Numbered from the stretch's first letter, positions 1 to 7,824 are shown. The stretch is 29,225 bases of DNA from QYOJ01 sp964616825 (GCA_964616825.1 CAZTSX010000026.1:1-29225); one strand, 5' to 3'. Notes: generated from the letters alone by a model not told the origin. A program made the numbers and translations.

Positions 1-240
1 CTACACTTTAACTTTTGTAACTTTATGTCCGAATTAGGCTGAAGACCTACAATTAGCTTCAACGAGCAACCCGATTACTTAAATGCTATGAGTGAGGCAA
101 TTATGCGCATTAAAAAACGTTTTGAAAAGGAAAATATTAAAATTGCCTACCCTGTTCAAACACTGGATTTTGGAGCAACGGATGGATTGAAAATCTCTAC
201 TTCTTCACCACCTCTACCGCTTTCAGAAACACCGGATTGA
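1..240 (+). pseudogene. MscS-family mechanosensitive channel, C-terminal fragment with an in-frame stop
   Basis: Frame 1 from the window edge encodes the end of an MscS-type small-conductance channel. The part after codon 14 contains FNEQPDYLNAM, then a helix and the closing motif IAYPVQTLDFG, which matches the I-x-(Y/F)-P-x-(Q/R)-T-L strand ending the cytoplasmic domain of this family. The first 13 codons (LHFNF...) also fit the preceding beta strand in the same frame, but a TGA at 40-42 separates the two parts. The ORF ends at TGA 238-240 and overlaps the convergent ctpA 3' end by 44 bp. The N-terminus lies outside the window. Either this is a decayed gene or the TGA is a sequencing error. 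The family call is from motif recognition only. Confidence 0.5.
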
Positions 241-1795
241 TGGAATTCAACAGTGGGAAGAATCCATCGTTGTCAAGGATATTACGTCCGATATAAGCTT
301 TCAACATGACTCTGGCTCGTTCATCTGAGCTGGCCCAATTACCGCCTCCCCGGCTTACCCCATTCTCATCTGCATATGCGATCATTTCCTGATAGAGATC
401 ATCTGAGACGGTAAATTGCTCATTAAAGTCACCAAATTCATCAAACCTGTTCAACTCATCCCTGTGAAGATCAGTATAATCAAATGCAAACCTGTAAAGC
501 AGTCCTTTGTTGATCAACTGGGTATAGTAATTAAGGCTTTCGTCACGTTCTATGGGCACGAAGATATCAGGGATAATCCCCCCTCCGCCATAAACGATTT
601 TGCCTCCCGGCGTCGCAAACTTGAGTGAGTCGGCAATCTTGATACTGTCGGCATTCTCCAACTCCCCGTTCATCATCCGGTGATAGTAGTCGGCATAGTA
701 ATCACCAGTTCCATTTTGATAGGGTTTTTGAATACACCGACCGGTTGGCGTATAGTACCTGGCTACTGTAAGCCTCACCGCCGATCCATCTCTGAAGTTA
801 AGTTGTTCCTGGACCAGGCCTTTCCCAAAAGAACGTCTGCCAATAATCACTCCCCGGTCATTATCCTGAACTGCTCCGGCCAGAATCTCGGCGGCTGAGG
901 CCGACCACTCATCCATTAAAACGATCACCTCGCCCGTTTTGAACAGGCCGTAACCATTTGCATAGTACATCTCTTTGGCATGGTTAACCCCTTCAGTGTA
1001 AACAATCAACTCTCCTTTTTCGAGAAACTCATTTGCCACATTCACTGCAGCTTGCAAATATCCACCGGTATTTCCCTGCAGGTCGATGATTAATTCAGTC
1101 ATGCCCTCATCAATCAGCTCAGCCAGTGCGACATGAAATTCATCATACGTGGTAGCCGAAAAGTTATTCAGCCGGATATATCCGATACCGGGCGAGACTA
1201 TATATGCAATATCCAAACTATAGGTTGGGATTACATCGCGGATAATGGTAAACTCAATCAAACCAGGTTTCCCCCTGCGAAAAACAGATACATCTACCGT
1301 AGTTCCCTTGGGCCCCTTCAGGCGGCGCATCACATCCAAAGAAGAGAGTTTTTTGCTGGCCACCTCTTCTCCATCCACGTTTACAATCCTGTCTCCGGCC
1401 TTGATCCCAACCCGTTCGGAAGGCCCGCCCGGAATGGGATTGATCACGGTGATCGTGTCTCTTTCCATCCGAAAGGAAACCCCGATCCCTTCAAAACTTC
1501 CCAGCAGGGGATCTGTAACGGCATGGAAATCACTGGCGGGAATATACATCGAATGAGGATCCAGTTTCTGCAACAGGCCTGTCACCGACTTTTCAACCAG
1601 GGTTTCGTTGCTGATTGTATCTACATAGTTGGTCTCAATGTATGTGATTACGTTGCCAACTTTATCAGGATTTTTTGACAGAGAAGGAAAAATTCCCCCT
1701 GTCAGATGACCAATGATTAACCCGAGAAAAATGCCTGCAGAGAGGATTACTGCAAATATCAGAGGCAAATAAGGATTCGTAAGTTTTCGTTTCAT
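197..1795 (-). CDS. S41 family C-terminal processing peptidase (CtpA/Prc type)
   Basis: This is a periplasmic, membrane-anchored serine protease of the carboxyl-terminal processing family, acting on the C-termini of envelope proteins. The ATG at 1795 gives 532 aa. An in-frame TTG at 1819 would add eight residues and is less likely. Numbering from that TTG: an uncleaved signal anchor at 17-38, a PDZ domain around 108-190 (GIGVSF, then AGDRIVNVDGEEV), and an S41 core from about 205. The Ser/Lys dyad is visible as S308 in WSASAAE and K333 in SFGKG, with D319 and Q337 at the spacings seen in E. coli Prc. The C-terminal 170 residues form a less conserved tail. It overlaps the convergent MscS fragment at its 3' end. 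DUF2809 lies upstream on the same strand, separated by a low-complexity repeat. Confidence 0.93.
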   Translation of the reverse strand: MKRKLTNPYLPLIFAVILSAGIFLGLIIGHLTGGIFPSLSKNPDKVGNVITYIETNYVDTISNETLVEKSVTGLLQKLDPHSMYIPASDFHAVTDPLLGSFEGIGVSFRMERDTITVINPIPGGPSERVGIKAGDRIVNVDGEEVASKKLSSLDVMRRLKGPKGTTVDVSVFRRGKPGLIEFTIIRDVIPTYSLDIAYIVSPGIGYIRLNNFSATTYDEFHVALAELIDEGMTELIIDLQGNTGGYLQAAVNVANEFLEKGELIVYTEGVNHAKEMYYANGYGLFKTGEVIVLMDEWSASAAEILAGAVQDNDRGVIIGRRSFGKGLVQEQLNFRDGSAVRLTVARYYTPTGRCIQKPYQNGTGDYYADYYHRMMNGELENADSIKIADSLKFATPGGKIVYGGGGIIPDIFVPIERDESLNYYTQLINKGLLYRFAFDYTDLHRDELNRFDEFGDFNEQFTVSDDLYQEMIAYADENGVSRGGGNWASSDERARVMLKAYIGRNILDNDGFFPLLNSINPVFLKAVEVVKK

Positions 1796-1840
1796 TCCGG
1801 TTCGCTTTTCAATATCCAACGATCAATTTCAGGTAAAATT

Positions 1841-1903
1841 TCACCATCCTATTATTTCACAACTCGCCTTCTCACCACTTCACCAATTCGCTATCTCCCC
1901 ACC
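1841..1903. repeat. low-complexity 'ttcacca' intergenic repeat
   Basis: This is a degenerate run of ttcacca/tcacc words between ctpA and the DUF2809 gene, overlapping the last codons of DUF2809. The reverse complement of its core (gaattggtga, ggtggtga) recurs at 16480-16535. That recurrence marks it as a dispersed simple-sequence family of this genome rather than a local feature. Confidence 0.5.
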
Positions 1904-2304
1904 TGGTAGTCTCTTGTTCGGATGAAGACGTAATCAACGATGACCGCAAGTACAGCGCCGGCAAGATAACATAACAGGTCGGTCCAGACAAATGTGTTTC
2001 CCAGAACCAACGCACCAATCGTCGTATTTCTGAGTTCATCAAGCCATGGAGTGTGAAAGAGTTGAGAAAGTTCGTCGATCAATGCGATCAGGCAGGTAAG
2101 CCAAAACCTGAAACTGAATGACCGTTTCAGCAGGAACAGGCTAAGCAGAAAATAGAGTGCAAAAGCCCACATGGTATCCCCGGTATAGGTTGCCAGAAAT
2201 TCGGGCAGGACGGAACCGTATTTTCGTGAAAGGATGCCAAGTACTGCGGCTACAATTATAAGAATCAGATAGTTGATAACCCGGCTGAATTTTTTTGTCT
2301 TCAT
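1891..2304 (-). CDS. DUF2809 family small membrane protein
   Basis: This is a 137-aa integral membrane protein when started at the ATG at 2304. An in-frame ATG at 2322 would add six residues. Four to five hydrophobic helices are visible. Signature pieces typical of DUF2809 are GILSRKYGS near the N-terminus, the GDTMWAFALYFLL segment, the acidic IDELSQL motif, and a VWTDLLCYLAGA segment before the last helix. The function of DUF2809 is unknown; the family is often annotated simply as an inner-membrane protein. It is divergent from the alpha/beta hydrolase-like gene at 2348. Its own promoter candidate (TATTTTTG on the minus strand, 2333-2340) lies within the 43-bp divergent spacer. Confidence 0.85.
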   Translation of the reverse strand: MKTKKFSRVINYLILIIVAAVLGILSRKYGSVLPEFLATYTGDTMWAFALYFLLSLFLLKRSFSFRFWLTCLIALIDELSQLFHTPWLDELRNTTIGALVLGNTFVWTDLLCYLAGAVLAVIVDYVFIRTRDYQVGR

Positions 2305-2332
2305 GTTGAGAAAATTCATCACATTTGTAATG

Positions 2333-2340
2333 CAAAAATA
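2333..2340 (-). promoter_or_regulatory. candidate -7 element for DUF2809 gene
   Basis: The minus strand reads TATTTTTG here, which fits the Bacteroidota -7 consensus TAnnTTTG. It lies about 28 bp upstream of the chosen start. No clear -33 TTG was assigned, so confidence is modest. Confidence 0.35.
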
Positions 2341-2347
2341 CTCAAAT

Positions 2348-2614
2348 ATGCTGAAACGACTCTTCTTTCCCGTCCTCGCCTTTGCGATTCTATTTGTATT
2401 TCAACCTGTTGAATCCACAGCACAATCAACTCTCAAGCCATATCCGAATTCGAAATTCGATACGATTGACGGCATTATGGTTCATTACCGGGTCTCTGGA
2501 ATGAAGATGTTGCTCAAGCGGCTAGGAAGATCTTGTTTATACATGGCTTCGCCGGATCTACATTTTGTTTCAGATATCTTTACGACACCCTTGAAACACT
2601 TGGATACAAAGTAG
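2348..2614 (+). pseudogene. alpha/beta hydrolase, 5' part, frameshifted and cut by scaffold gap
   Basis: The ATG at 2348 opens a reading frame with a lipoprotein- or Sec-like hydrophobic leader (residues 1-25), then FDTIDGIMVHYRVSG, the typical first strand of an alpha/beta hydrolase. At about 2499-2501 the frame changes. The continuing homologous sequence (ILFIHGFAGSTFCFRYLYDT) is in the -1 frame, as if one base were missing. HGFAGS is the expected HG-x-x-G oxyanion/first loop. The sequence then runs into the 100-N gap, so the nucleophile-elbow Ser and the catalytic Asp and His cannot be checked. Either the gene carries a true frameshift or the contig end has a base-call error; contig ends often have low coverage. 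Confidence 0.6.
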
Positions 2615-2714
2615 NNNNNNNNNNNNNNNNNNNNNNNNNNNNNNNNNNNNNNNNNNNNNNNNNNNNNNNNNNNNNNNNNNNNNNNNNNNNNNNNNNNNNN
2701 NNNNNNNNNNNNNN
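2615..2714. other. assembly gap (100 N)
   Basis: There are exactly 100 N, a conventional placeholder for a scaffold gap of unknown size. It sits between two convergent incomplete genes, an alpha/beta hydrolase on the left and an M56 peptidase on the right. The true missing sequence should therefore hold both 3' ends. No duplicated flank is seen at this gap. Confidence 0.97.
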
Positions 2715-3525
2715 GGAGGATTTTCATCCGCGCAACCGTTTTTGAACGGGATTTTGTCATCATAACGATTCGTTTTTTAATGAGTGAAACATTGAAATTA
2801 TTGGTAAGATTATTGAGTTGCTTTCCTAATGTTTGATGGAAGATCAGCTGCTGGTAATCGATCTTTTGAACACCCTCGTTGATCACTCCCTCATCAGCAA
2901 GATATTCATGCAGGCTTTTTACTGAACGCTGTAACATCCAGGCAATGGGATTAGCCCACTGCAGGATGGTCAGGATCTCAACCAGAATCAGATCCAGCGA
3001 ATGGAACTGACGGATGTGTACTTGTTCATGCTGAAGAATGGTTTTGAGTTGTTCATCATCGCTAAGCTCTTTTTTTAAAAAAATCATGTTGAAAAAAGAG
3101 AAAGGGGAGTATCCTTTATCAACGAAGATGAGCTTCATTCCTTCACGATGAATAATCCCGTTTCGGCGAACCACAATCCATAACTGGATCAATTGGATAA
3201 GGAACCGGAGGGTAAAGATAATCACGCCTGTAAGGTAAATCAAACCAATGGCTTCTGTCCACCGGAGATGACTTGAAGTGAGAGATTCTATCTTTTCAGG
3301 AGTGATCAGAACCGGTTCAAGAAAGACCATGACAGGGGACATGGTTCCGGTTGGTGAGAAGTGAAATGAGAAGAGGGGTGCAATCAGTGAAAAAATGATT
3401 GCCAGAAGCAGGTAGATCCGGTTGATTGCGAAAAAGGTATCTTTCCGCAAAAACAACCAATAAACCAGGTATAGCCCGACCAGGCAAAGTGTTGACTTGA
3501 TCAGATATTGGATGATGTCATTCAT
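2715..3525 (-). CDS. M56 family (BlaR1-like) membrane metallopeptidase, 3' end missing in gap
   Basis: This is the N-terminal 270 residues of a BlaR1/MecR1-type sensor protease. Hydrophobic helices lie at about 8-28, 35-55 and 92-118, followed by a cytoplasmic zinc-protease loop. The gluzincin motif HEQVH is at 166-170 and the downstream EYLAD acidic motif at 207-211. The sequence runs into the gap just after ARMKIL, where the last transmembrane helix normally begins, so the C-terminal sensor part (often a TonB- or energy-transducer-like domain in Bacteroidota) is absent. Its ATG (3525-3523) overlaps the end of blaI (stop 3520-3518) by 8 nt, so the two form a translationally coupled operon. 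By family knowledge, the protease cleaves the BlaI-type repressor on envelope stress or ligand sensing. The ligand is unknown. Confidence 0.9.
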
Positions 3526-3940
3526 CGTTGTGCGATTTTTGCTTAGAGATCTCTTCCTCTATCATATGCTTAATATCCTGCAACTCTTCGAGACTTAACT
3601 TCTCCTCTTTCGTAAAAAATGAGGCCATCGATTTATATGAGTTGCCGAAGTAGTTGGCAATCATGTTTCTGAAATAGGATCTAGTGTATTCTTTTTTAGT
3701 GATCAGCGGGAAGTACACATAGGTTCGTCCATAGGCTTTATGGTCGACGAATCCTTTCTGTTCCAGGATCCGGATGATGGTTGAAACTGTGTTGTATGCA
3801 GGACGCGGTTCCGGAAACACATCCAGAAGGTCATGCACAACACCCTGTCCAAGCTCCCAAAGGATTTGCATTACTTCTTCCTCAGCCCGGGTAAGTTCCC
3901 GGATCGATTGCTTTGATGGAGTAGTTCGTCTTATCGTCAT
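3518..3940 (-). CDS. BlaI/MecI/CopY family transcriptional repressor
   Basis: This is a 140-aa winged-helix repressor from the ATG at 3940; an upstream in-frame extension to 3982 would run into the promoter and is rejected. Features of the family are LTRAEEEVMQILWELG in helix 1, the recognition segment AYNTVSTIIRILEQKGF, the wing residues around YGRTYVYFPL, and a C-terminal helical dimerisation and protease-cleavage region. It precedes and overlaps the M56 gene, the standard BlaI-BlaR1 arrangement. It very likely autoregulates: a perfect palindrome lies between the -33 and -7 elements immediately upstream (see 3982-4010). No beta-lactamase gene is visible here, so the regulon probably lies elsewhere. 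Confidence 0.93.
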   Translation of the reverse strand: MTIRRTTPSKQSIRELTRAEEEVMQILWELGQGVVHDLLDVFPEPRPAYNTVSTIIRILEQKGFVDHKAYGRTYVYFPLITKKEYTRSYFRNMIANYFGNSYKSMASFFTKEEKLSLEELQDIKHMIEEEISKQKSHNDE

Positions 3941-3975
3941 ATGTTTGCTTGCTAATCGGTAAAAAAATGATGCGA

Positions 3976-4010
3976 CAAACATACAACTAAAACATTAGTT
4001 ATACAACTAA
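3976..4010 (-). promoter_or_regulatory. blaI promoter with embedded operator
   Basis: On the minus strand, TATGTTTG (3976-3983) matches the Bacteroidota -7 consensus, and TTG at 4006-4004 lies 20 nt away as the -33 element. Between them is the perfect inverted repeat AACTAA-AACA-TTAGTT (3985-4000). The word TACAACTAA also occurs twice as a direct repeat (3982-3990 and 4002-4010), 20 bp apart. A dyad lodged between the two promoter elements is what a BlaI-type repressor operator should look like. Confidence 0.7.
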
Positions 4011-4055
4011 AAATTTAATATTCGTCGAGTAAAATCCCGGTTTTATCGAAAAAAT

Positions 4056-4088
4056 CAGTAGGGGCGACCGGTCCGGTCGCCCCTACTG
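4056..4088. repeat. 33-bp perfect palindrome (REP/MITE-like hairpin)
   Basis: Two 16-bp arms (cagtaggggcgaccgg and its exact reverse complement) flank a single central t. The GC-rich stem of the form 'gtaggggcgacc' is reminiscent of widespread extragenic palindromes in environmental genomes. It lies downstream of mdh on the same transcript side and could end that transcript, although no U-tract follows. Confidence 0.8.
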
Positions 4089-4196
4089 ATGCGTTGGACG
4101 TCCATATTGTCCGGTCGCCCCTACTGATGCGTTGGACGTCCATATTGTCCGGTCGCCCCTACTGATGCGTTGGACGTCCATATTGTCCGGTCGCCC
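4073..4196. repeat. 38-bp tandem repeat, three copies plus 10 bp
   Basis: The unit starts ccggtcgcccctactgatgc and continues with gttggacgtccatattgt. It runs as 4073-4110, 4111-4148 and 4149-4186, followed by a partial unit at 4187-4196. The copies appear identical. Each unit contains one arm of the adjacent palindrome plus the short palindrome ggacgtcc, so the array seems to have grown by amplification of the palindrome's right arm. Adjacent units have no spacer, so this is not a CRISPR. Confidence 0.9.
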
Positions 4197-4221
4197 GTTC
4201 ATGTGTGATTGTAATGACCGG

Positions 4222-5160
4222 TTATTTCCCGGCATTCATGTTATCGAGGACATCCATCACCTCTCTTACAGCCTTAGCTGAGGCTTGCACCAACTGCATC
4301 TCCTCCTCGTTCAGCTTAAGTTCAATGACCTCTTCAATCCCTGTTTTGCCTAATTTAACAGGCACTCCCAGGCAGATATCCTTTAAGCCATATTGGCCCT
4401 GAAGCCAGGTACAGCATGGGAAGATTCGTTTCTGGTCTTTGACGATGGCTTCGACCATCTGAGCGGCGGCCACCCCCGGAGCATACCAGGCGGAGGTACC
4501 CAACAGGTTGACAATCTCAGTACCCCCTTTTCTGGTCCTGTCCACAATGGCATCCAGCTTTTCTTTACCGATGAGTTCGGTAACGGGGATGCCACTTATC
4601 GTAGTATATCGTGGCAGCGGAACCATAGTCGGGCCATGTCCTCCCATCAGAATAGATTGAATATCTTTCGGGGAACAGTTTAGCTCACTAGCTAAAAAAG
4701 CGCCATATCTGCCTGTATCCAGAATCCCTGCCATGCCGAATACCTTGGTATAATCAACCTTGGCTGTAAGGTATGCGCAATAGGTCATCACGTCCAGCGG
4801 GTTTGAAACGACGATAATAATTGCATTCGGAGAGTACTTGATGATATTCTCCGTGCACGACTCAACAATCCCTGCATTGATAGAGATCAGGTCATCCCGG
4901 GTCATCCCGGGTTTCCGGGGAACGCCTGCTGTCAAAACGACAACGTCCGAATCCGCTGTTTTGCTATAATCATTCGTATAGCCAACAACCCGGGTGTCGA
5001 ATTGATCAATATTTGACATTTGCCACATATCAAGCGCTTTCCCTTCGGCAAGGTTTTCTTTGACATCCACTAAAATCACTTCAGTTACGATATCTTTATG
5101 CGCGATAGAGTCGGCACAGGTGGCACCTACCAGGCCTGCGCCTACGACTGTTACTTTCAT
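4222..5160 (-). CDS. mdh: malate dehydrogenase (NAD-dependent)
   Basis: This enzyme interconverts malate and oxaloacetate in the TCA cycle in the cytosol. It has 312 aa, the usual length for the LDH-like MDH type. The Rossmann motif GAGLVG is at 7-12, with D32 at the end of strand 2 favouring NAD. The active-site loop PRKPGMTR holds the substrate arginines R82 and R88; R82 is the residue that separates malate from lactate dehydrogenases. N120 (VVSNPLD), D148 and R151 (ILDTGR), and the catalytic H175 (GGHG) are all present. It lies 23 bp downstream of citrate synthase on the same strand, so the two are co-transcribed and supply consecutive TCA steps. Confidence 0.97.
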   Translation of the reverse strand: MKVTVVGAGLVGATCADSIAHKDIVTEVILVDVKENLAEGKALDMWQMSNIDQFDTRVVGYTNDYSKTADSDVVVLTAGVPRKPGMTRDDLISINAGIVESCTENIIKYSPNAIIIVVSNPLDVMTYCAYLTAKVDYTKVFGMAGILDTGRYGAFLASELNCSPKDIQSILMGGHGPTMVPLPRYTTISGIPVTELIGKEKLDAIVDRTRKGGTEIVNLLGTSAWYAPGVAAAQMVEAIVKDQKRIFPCCTWLQGQYGLKDICLGVPVKLGKTGIEEVIELKLNEEEMQLVQASAKAVREVMDVLDNMNAGK

Positions 5161-5183
5161 GGTTTTTCAGTTTTTAATGTTGG

Positions 5184-6491
5184 TTATTCGATTCCTATTT
5201 TCTTCTTGAATCCTTCGAGGGTGAACGAAGAGGGCCTTTCGATATTTAAGCCTATCGCACGATCCCACAATAGTGATGCCAGTACTCCCAGAGCTCGCGA
5301 CACACCAAATAATACAGTATAGAATGGAGCTTCATTAATGCCGTAGTGTCTCAGAAGGGAACCGGAAAAGGCATCAACATTCGGCCATGGATTTTTTACC
5401 TTGCCTAATGAACCCAGAATCGGGGGAACTACATCGTAAAGGTTATTCACAATCTGAATGAAGGCATCACCTTGGCAGTATTTGGCGGCAAACTCTCTCT
5501 GTGCCATGTAGCGTGGGTCGGTTTTTCTCAGCACGGCATGTCCGTATCCAGGGATTACCCGTCCTGAACCTATGGTATTCTGACAGAAATCATGGATCTG
5601 CTCTTTGGTTGGATTTTCTGTTCCGAGTTCTTTCATCATATCCAGGATCCAGGCAACAACCTCCTGGTTTGCATATCCGTGGAGGGGTCCGGCAAGGCCA
5701 AGCATGCCTGCTGCATAGGAGTAGAATGGATTGCTTAACGCAGAACCAACCAGGTGTGTGGTGTGCGCTGAGACATTGCCTCCTTCGTGATCGGCATGGA
5801 TGGTGAGGTACAACCGGAACAATTTGTAGATTTCAGGATCGTCATATCCCATCATATGGGCCAGGTTGGCTGACCAGTCGAGACTGGGATCAGCCGGGAT
5901 GTGGTCACCATTGTGATAATGTTTCCGGTAGATGTGGGCCGCAATCAGTGGTAACCGGGCCAGGAAATTCATGACATCTTCATAGGTGGAGTCCCAGTAA
6001 TCTTTTTTCCCTGTACCGGCGTTGTATGCTTTCACAAATTCCGATTCGGTGGCCAGTGCCAGGATACCGATCGCAAAGTCGGCCATTGGTGCCGAATCAA
6101 GAGGTGTAGAATCCAGAACTTTTTTAACGTGTTCTGGCAGGACAGCCCGTTTTTTCCAGTCTTCTCCCAATGCTTTGACCTCTTCCATGGTTGGAAGTTC
6201 ATCAAGTAACATCAGGTAGAATAGTCCTTCGGGCAATGGTTCGTCATCCGCACTGAGCTTAGGGAGTTGTTCCTGAAGCTCTGGGATAGAATACCCCCTG
6301 AACCTGATCCCCTCCTGAGGGTCAAGCTTTGAGGTAAGTGTTAGCAGTAGTGGTAAACCCTTCATCCCGCTGATCATGGATGTGATGTTGACTTTGCCAA
6401 TTTCTGCGTCGCCGTGTTCTTTTAACAGGCTTTTTACTTCACCTGCTACCGGTACGGCTTTTTCTGCAAATTTCTTTTTCATTGAGCTCAT
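5184..6491 (-). CDS. gltA: citrate synthase, eukaryotic/mitochondrial-like type
   Basis: This enzyme condenses oxaloacetate and acetyl-CoA to citrate. The 435-aa protein lacks the N-terminal beta domain of the hexameric Gram-negative enzyme and resembles the mitochondrial type. Telling stretches are IHADHEGGNVSAHTTHLVGS (231-250), GLAGPLHGYANQEV, IPGYGHAVLRKTDPRY and LASLLWDRAIGLNIERP. The catalytic residues H271 (PLHG), H318 (YGHAV) and D373 (NVDAFSG) correspond to H274, H320 and D375 of the pig enzyme. It is first in an operon with mdh, 23 bp apart. A promoter candidate lies at 6550-6579. ATG 6491 is used; ATG at the fourth codon is an alternative. Confidence 0.95.
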   Translation of the reverse strand: MSSMKKKFAEKAVPVAGEVKSLLKEHGDAEIGKVNITSMISGMKGLPLLLTLTSKLDPQEGIRFRGYSIPELQEQLPKLSADDEPLPEGLFYLMLLDELPTMEEVKALGEDWKKRAVLPEHVKKVLDSTPLDSAPMADFAIGILALATESEFVKAYNAGTGKKDYWDSTYEDVMNFLARLPLIAAHIYRKHYHNGDHIPADPSLDWSANLAHMMGYDDPEIYKLFRLYLTIHADHEGGNVSAHTTHLVGSALSNPFYSYAAGMLGLAGPLHGYANQEVVAWILDMMKELGTENPTKEQIHDFCQNTIGSGRVIPGYGHAVLRKTDPRYMAQREFAAKYCQGDAFIQIVNNLYDVVPPILGSLGKVKNPWPNVDAFSGSLLRHYGINEAPFYTVLFGVSRALGVLASLLWDRAIGLNIERPSSFTLEGFKKKIGIE

Positions 6492-6549
6492 AATATAATT
6501 CTTAAGGGGTTAAATATGGTGGAAAAGAATAATAGATTCGTATAATAAT

Positions 6550-6579
6550 CAAAAATAGTGAATTTTTTCACAATGACAA
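6550..6579 (-). promoter_or_regulatory. promoter of the gltA-mdh operon
   Basis: The minus strand carries TATTTTTG (6557-6550) as the -7 element and TTG (6579-6577) as the -33 element, with a 19-nt spacer that fits the Bacteroidota sigma consensus. The resulting leader would be about 50 nt. Confidence 0.55.
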
Positions 6580-6677
6580 AATAATAGATGAAAAAATATG
6601 ATGATAATTCACCGATGGGGTGAATACCCTCTGTCGTTGACATTCGAAAAATCCTGAGAATCAAGAATTATTTTTCT

Positions 6678-7748
6678 CTACAAAATGACGATTTTTTTCC
6701 AGGTCTTTCCTGTGTTTGTTGTCAGCACCACCAGGTATGTACCACAGGGAATGGCTTGTGTGTTTATTTCAACATTGTACAATCCGGGCTTTACATACCC
6801 CTGAAGGATTTTCTCAATCTCTTTTCCCTTCATGTCATAGATACTCAGAGAACAGAACTCCTCTCGGATTAGTGAAAAATGCAAATTGGTTAGATCCTGG
6901 GCTGGATTGGGAAAAACCCGGATGATGCCATCCTCAGTTGGATTTCCTTCCCCAATCCCGACTCCTCCTGTAACGGATTGCCGGATTGCCTGTTGGACGG
7001 GCGATTTATAGATGGAGTCCGCTTTTCTGTAAACATTCACCACCAGGTAGCAGTTTTGAGGGATCCAGGCAGTGTCGAGGGAAAAACTACACGAGCGGGT
7101 AACAGGCACATGACTGGGCCAGGAGGGTCCGATCAGTGAATCTCCCTGGCTCCAGAAGACCATTTTCCTGGTTACCCAGTAGTTGAAATACTCGTTCCGA
7201 AAAGGCAATCCCTGTACATCCGGGGTTGAACAGGTATCCTTGGTCCGATGCGTATGTTTGATGTTGTCTTCCGTAACGATGACATTATACCAATAATCAC
7301 CGGCAAGCTCCGGACCATCATTTCTCATAGTCAAGGTAAGGTCAACCCTCCGTGAAACCGGATTCCAAGTTTTGGAATCAACCTAAATAGCAACAGGTGT
7401 TTGAGAATGGTTCGCATACCGGCTTGCCACCGAATCAGTAAGATAATGATAGTAGACATCATATCCCAGGCCATCAATGAATCCACTGGGTTCATAGATT
7501 TGACGAAAATAATTGAACACACTGTCTCCCTGCCACTTATTAAAATAAGATCCGATGCCGTGAAAGGCAACCACAATGGTATTTTGAAAAGCAGGAAGCA
7601 CGCTGTGTTTGTAAAGGGAATCCATGCAGGAACAAGGACCGCAATCGGTGCTCGTAAGGTTATAGATCAGTACGTTTCTTGGATTCTGGGTGAAAGTCAG
7701 CATGGAGATAGACAACAACACCCAAATAAACAATGCTCTCTTTTTCAT
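6678..7748 (-). pseudogene. Omp28-like thioredoxin-fold T9SS cargo interrupted by an in-frame TAG
   Basis: The frame from ATG 7748 to the stop at 6678 is continuous over 356 codons except for one TAG at codon 122 (7385-7383). Part 1 has a signal peptide (1-20) and a thioredoxin-like start, NVLIYNLTSTDCGPCSC, with a CxxC at 36-39. Part 2 continues immediately after the stop with the segment VDSKTWNPVSRRVDLTLTMR and then IVTEDNI, as in Omp28-related outer membrane proteins. The C-terminal 80 residues form a T9SS sorting domain beginning VFPNPAQDL and ending KTWKKIVIL. Homology-like text right up to both sides of the TAG argues for a single nonsense substitution or a sequencing error. Without readthrough the truncated product would lose its secretion signal. 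Confidence 0.75.
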
Positions 7749-7766
7749 ATGGCATAAATTTTAATT

Positions 7767-7798
7767 CAAATATAAGATGGATTCAATAAAAAAGCCAA
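7767..7798 (-). promoter_or_regulatory. promoter of the Omp28-like gene
   Basis: The minus strand reads TATATTTG (7774-7767), with TTG at 7798-7796 and a 21-nt spacer. It matches the Bacteroidota -7/-33 pattern and lies 18 bp upstream of the start codon. Confidence 0.5.
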
Positions 7799-7824
7799 CT
7801 TCACACGAATTTAAATAACTCTTG

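Noticed and set aside
1133..1678. 181-codon plus-strand frame opposite ctpA
   Set aside because: The minus-strand frame encodes an intact S41 peptidase with all catalytic residues; the plus frame is its shadow.
3941..3982. Longer N-terminus for the BlaI repressor starting at 3982
   Set aside because: The extension would be encoded by the -7 promoter element region and does not resemble the family; ATG 3940 gives the usual start.
4073..4196. CRISPR array from the three 38-bp repeats
   Set aside because: Units are directly adjacent with no unique spacers and derive from a neighbouring palindrome arm; this is a tandem repeat.
1..7748. Stop-codon recoding (TGA at 40, TAG at 7385) as an alternative genetic code
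   Set aside because: TGA ends blaI, the methylase fragment and the MscS frame, and TAG ends fecR, SDR copy 2 and the GxxExxY gene at natural family ends, so both codons are used as stops here.
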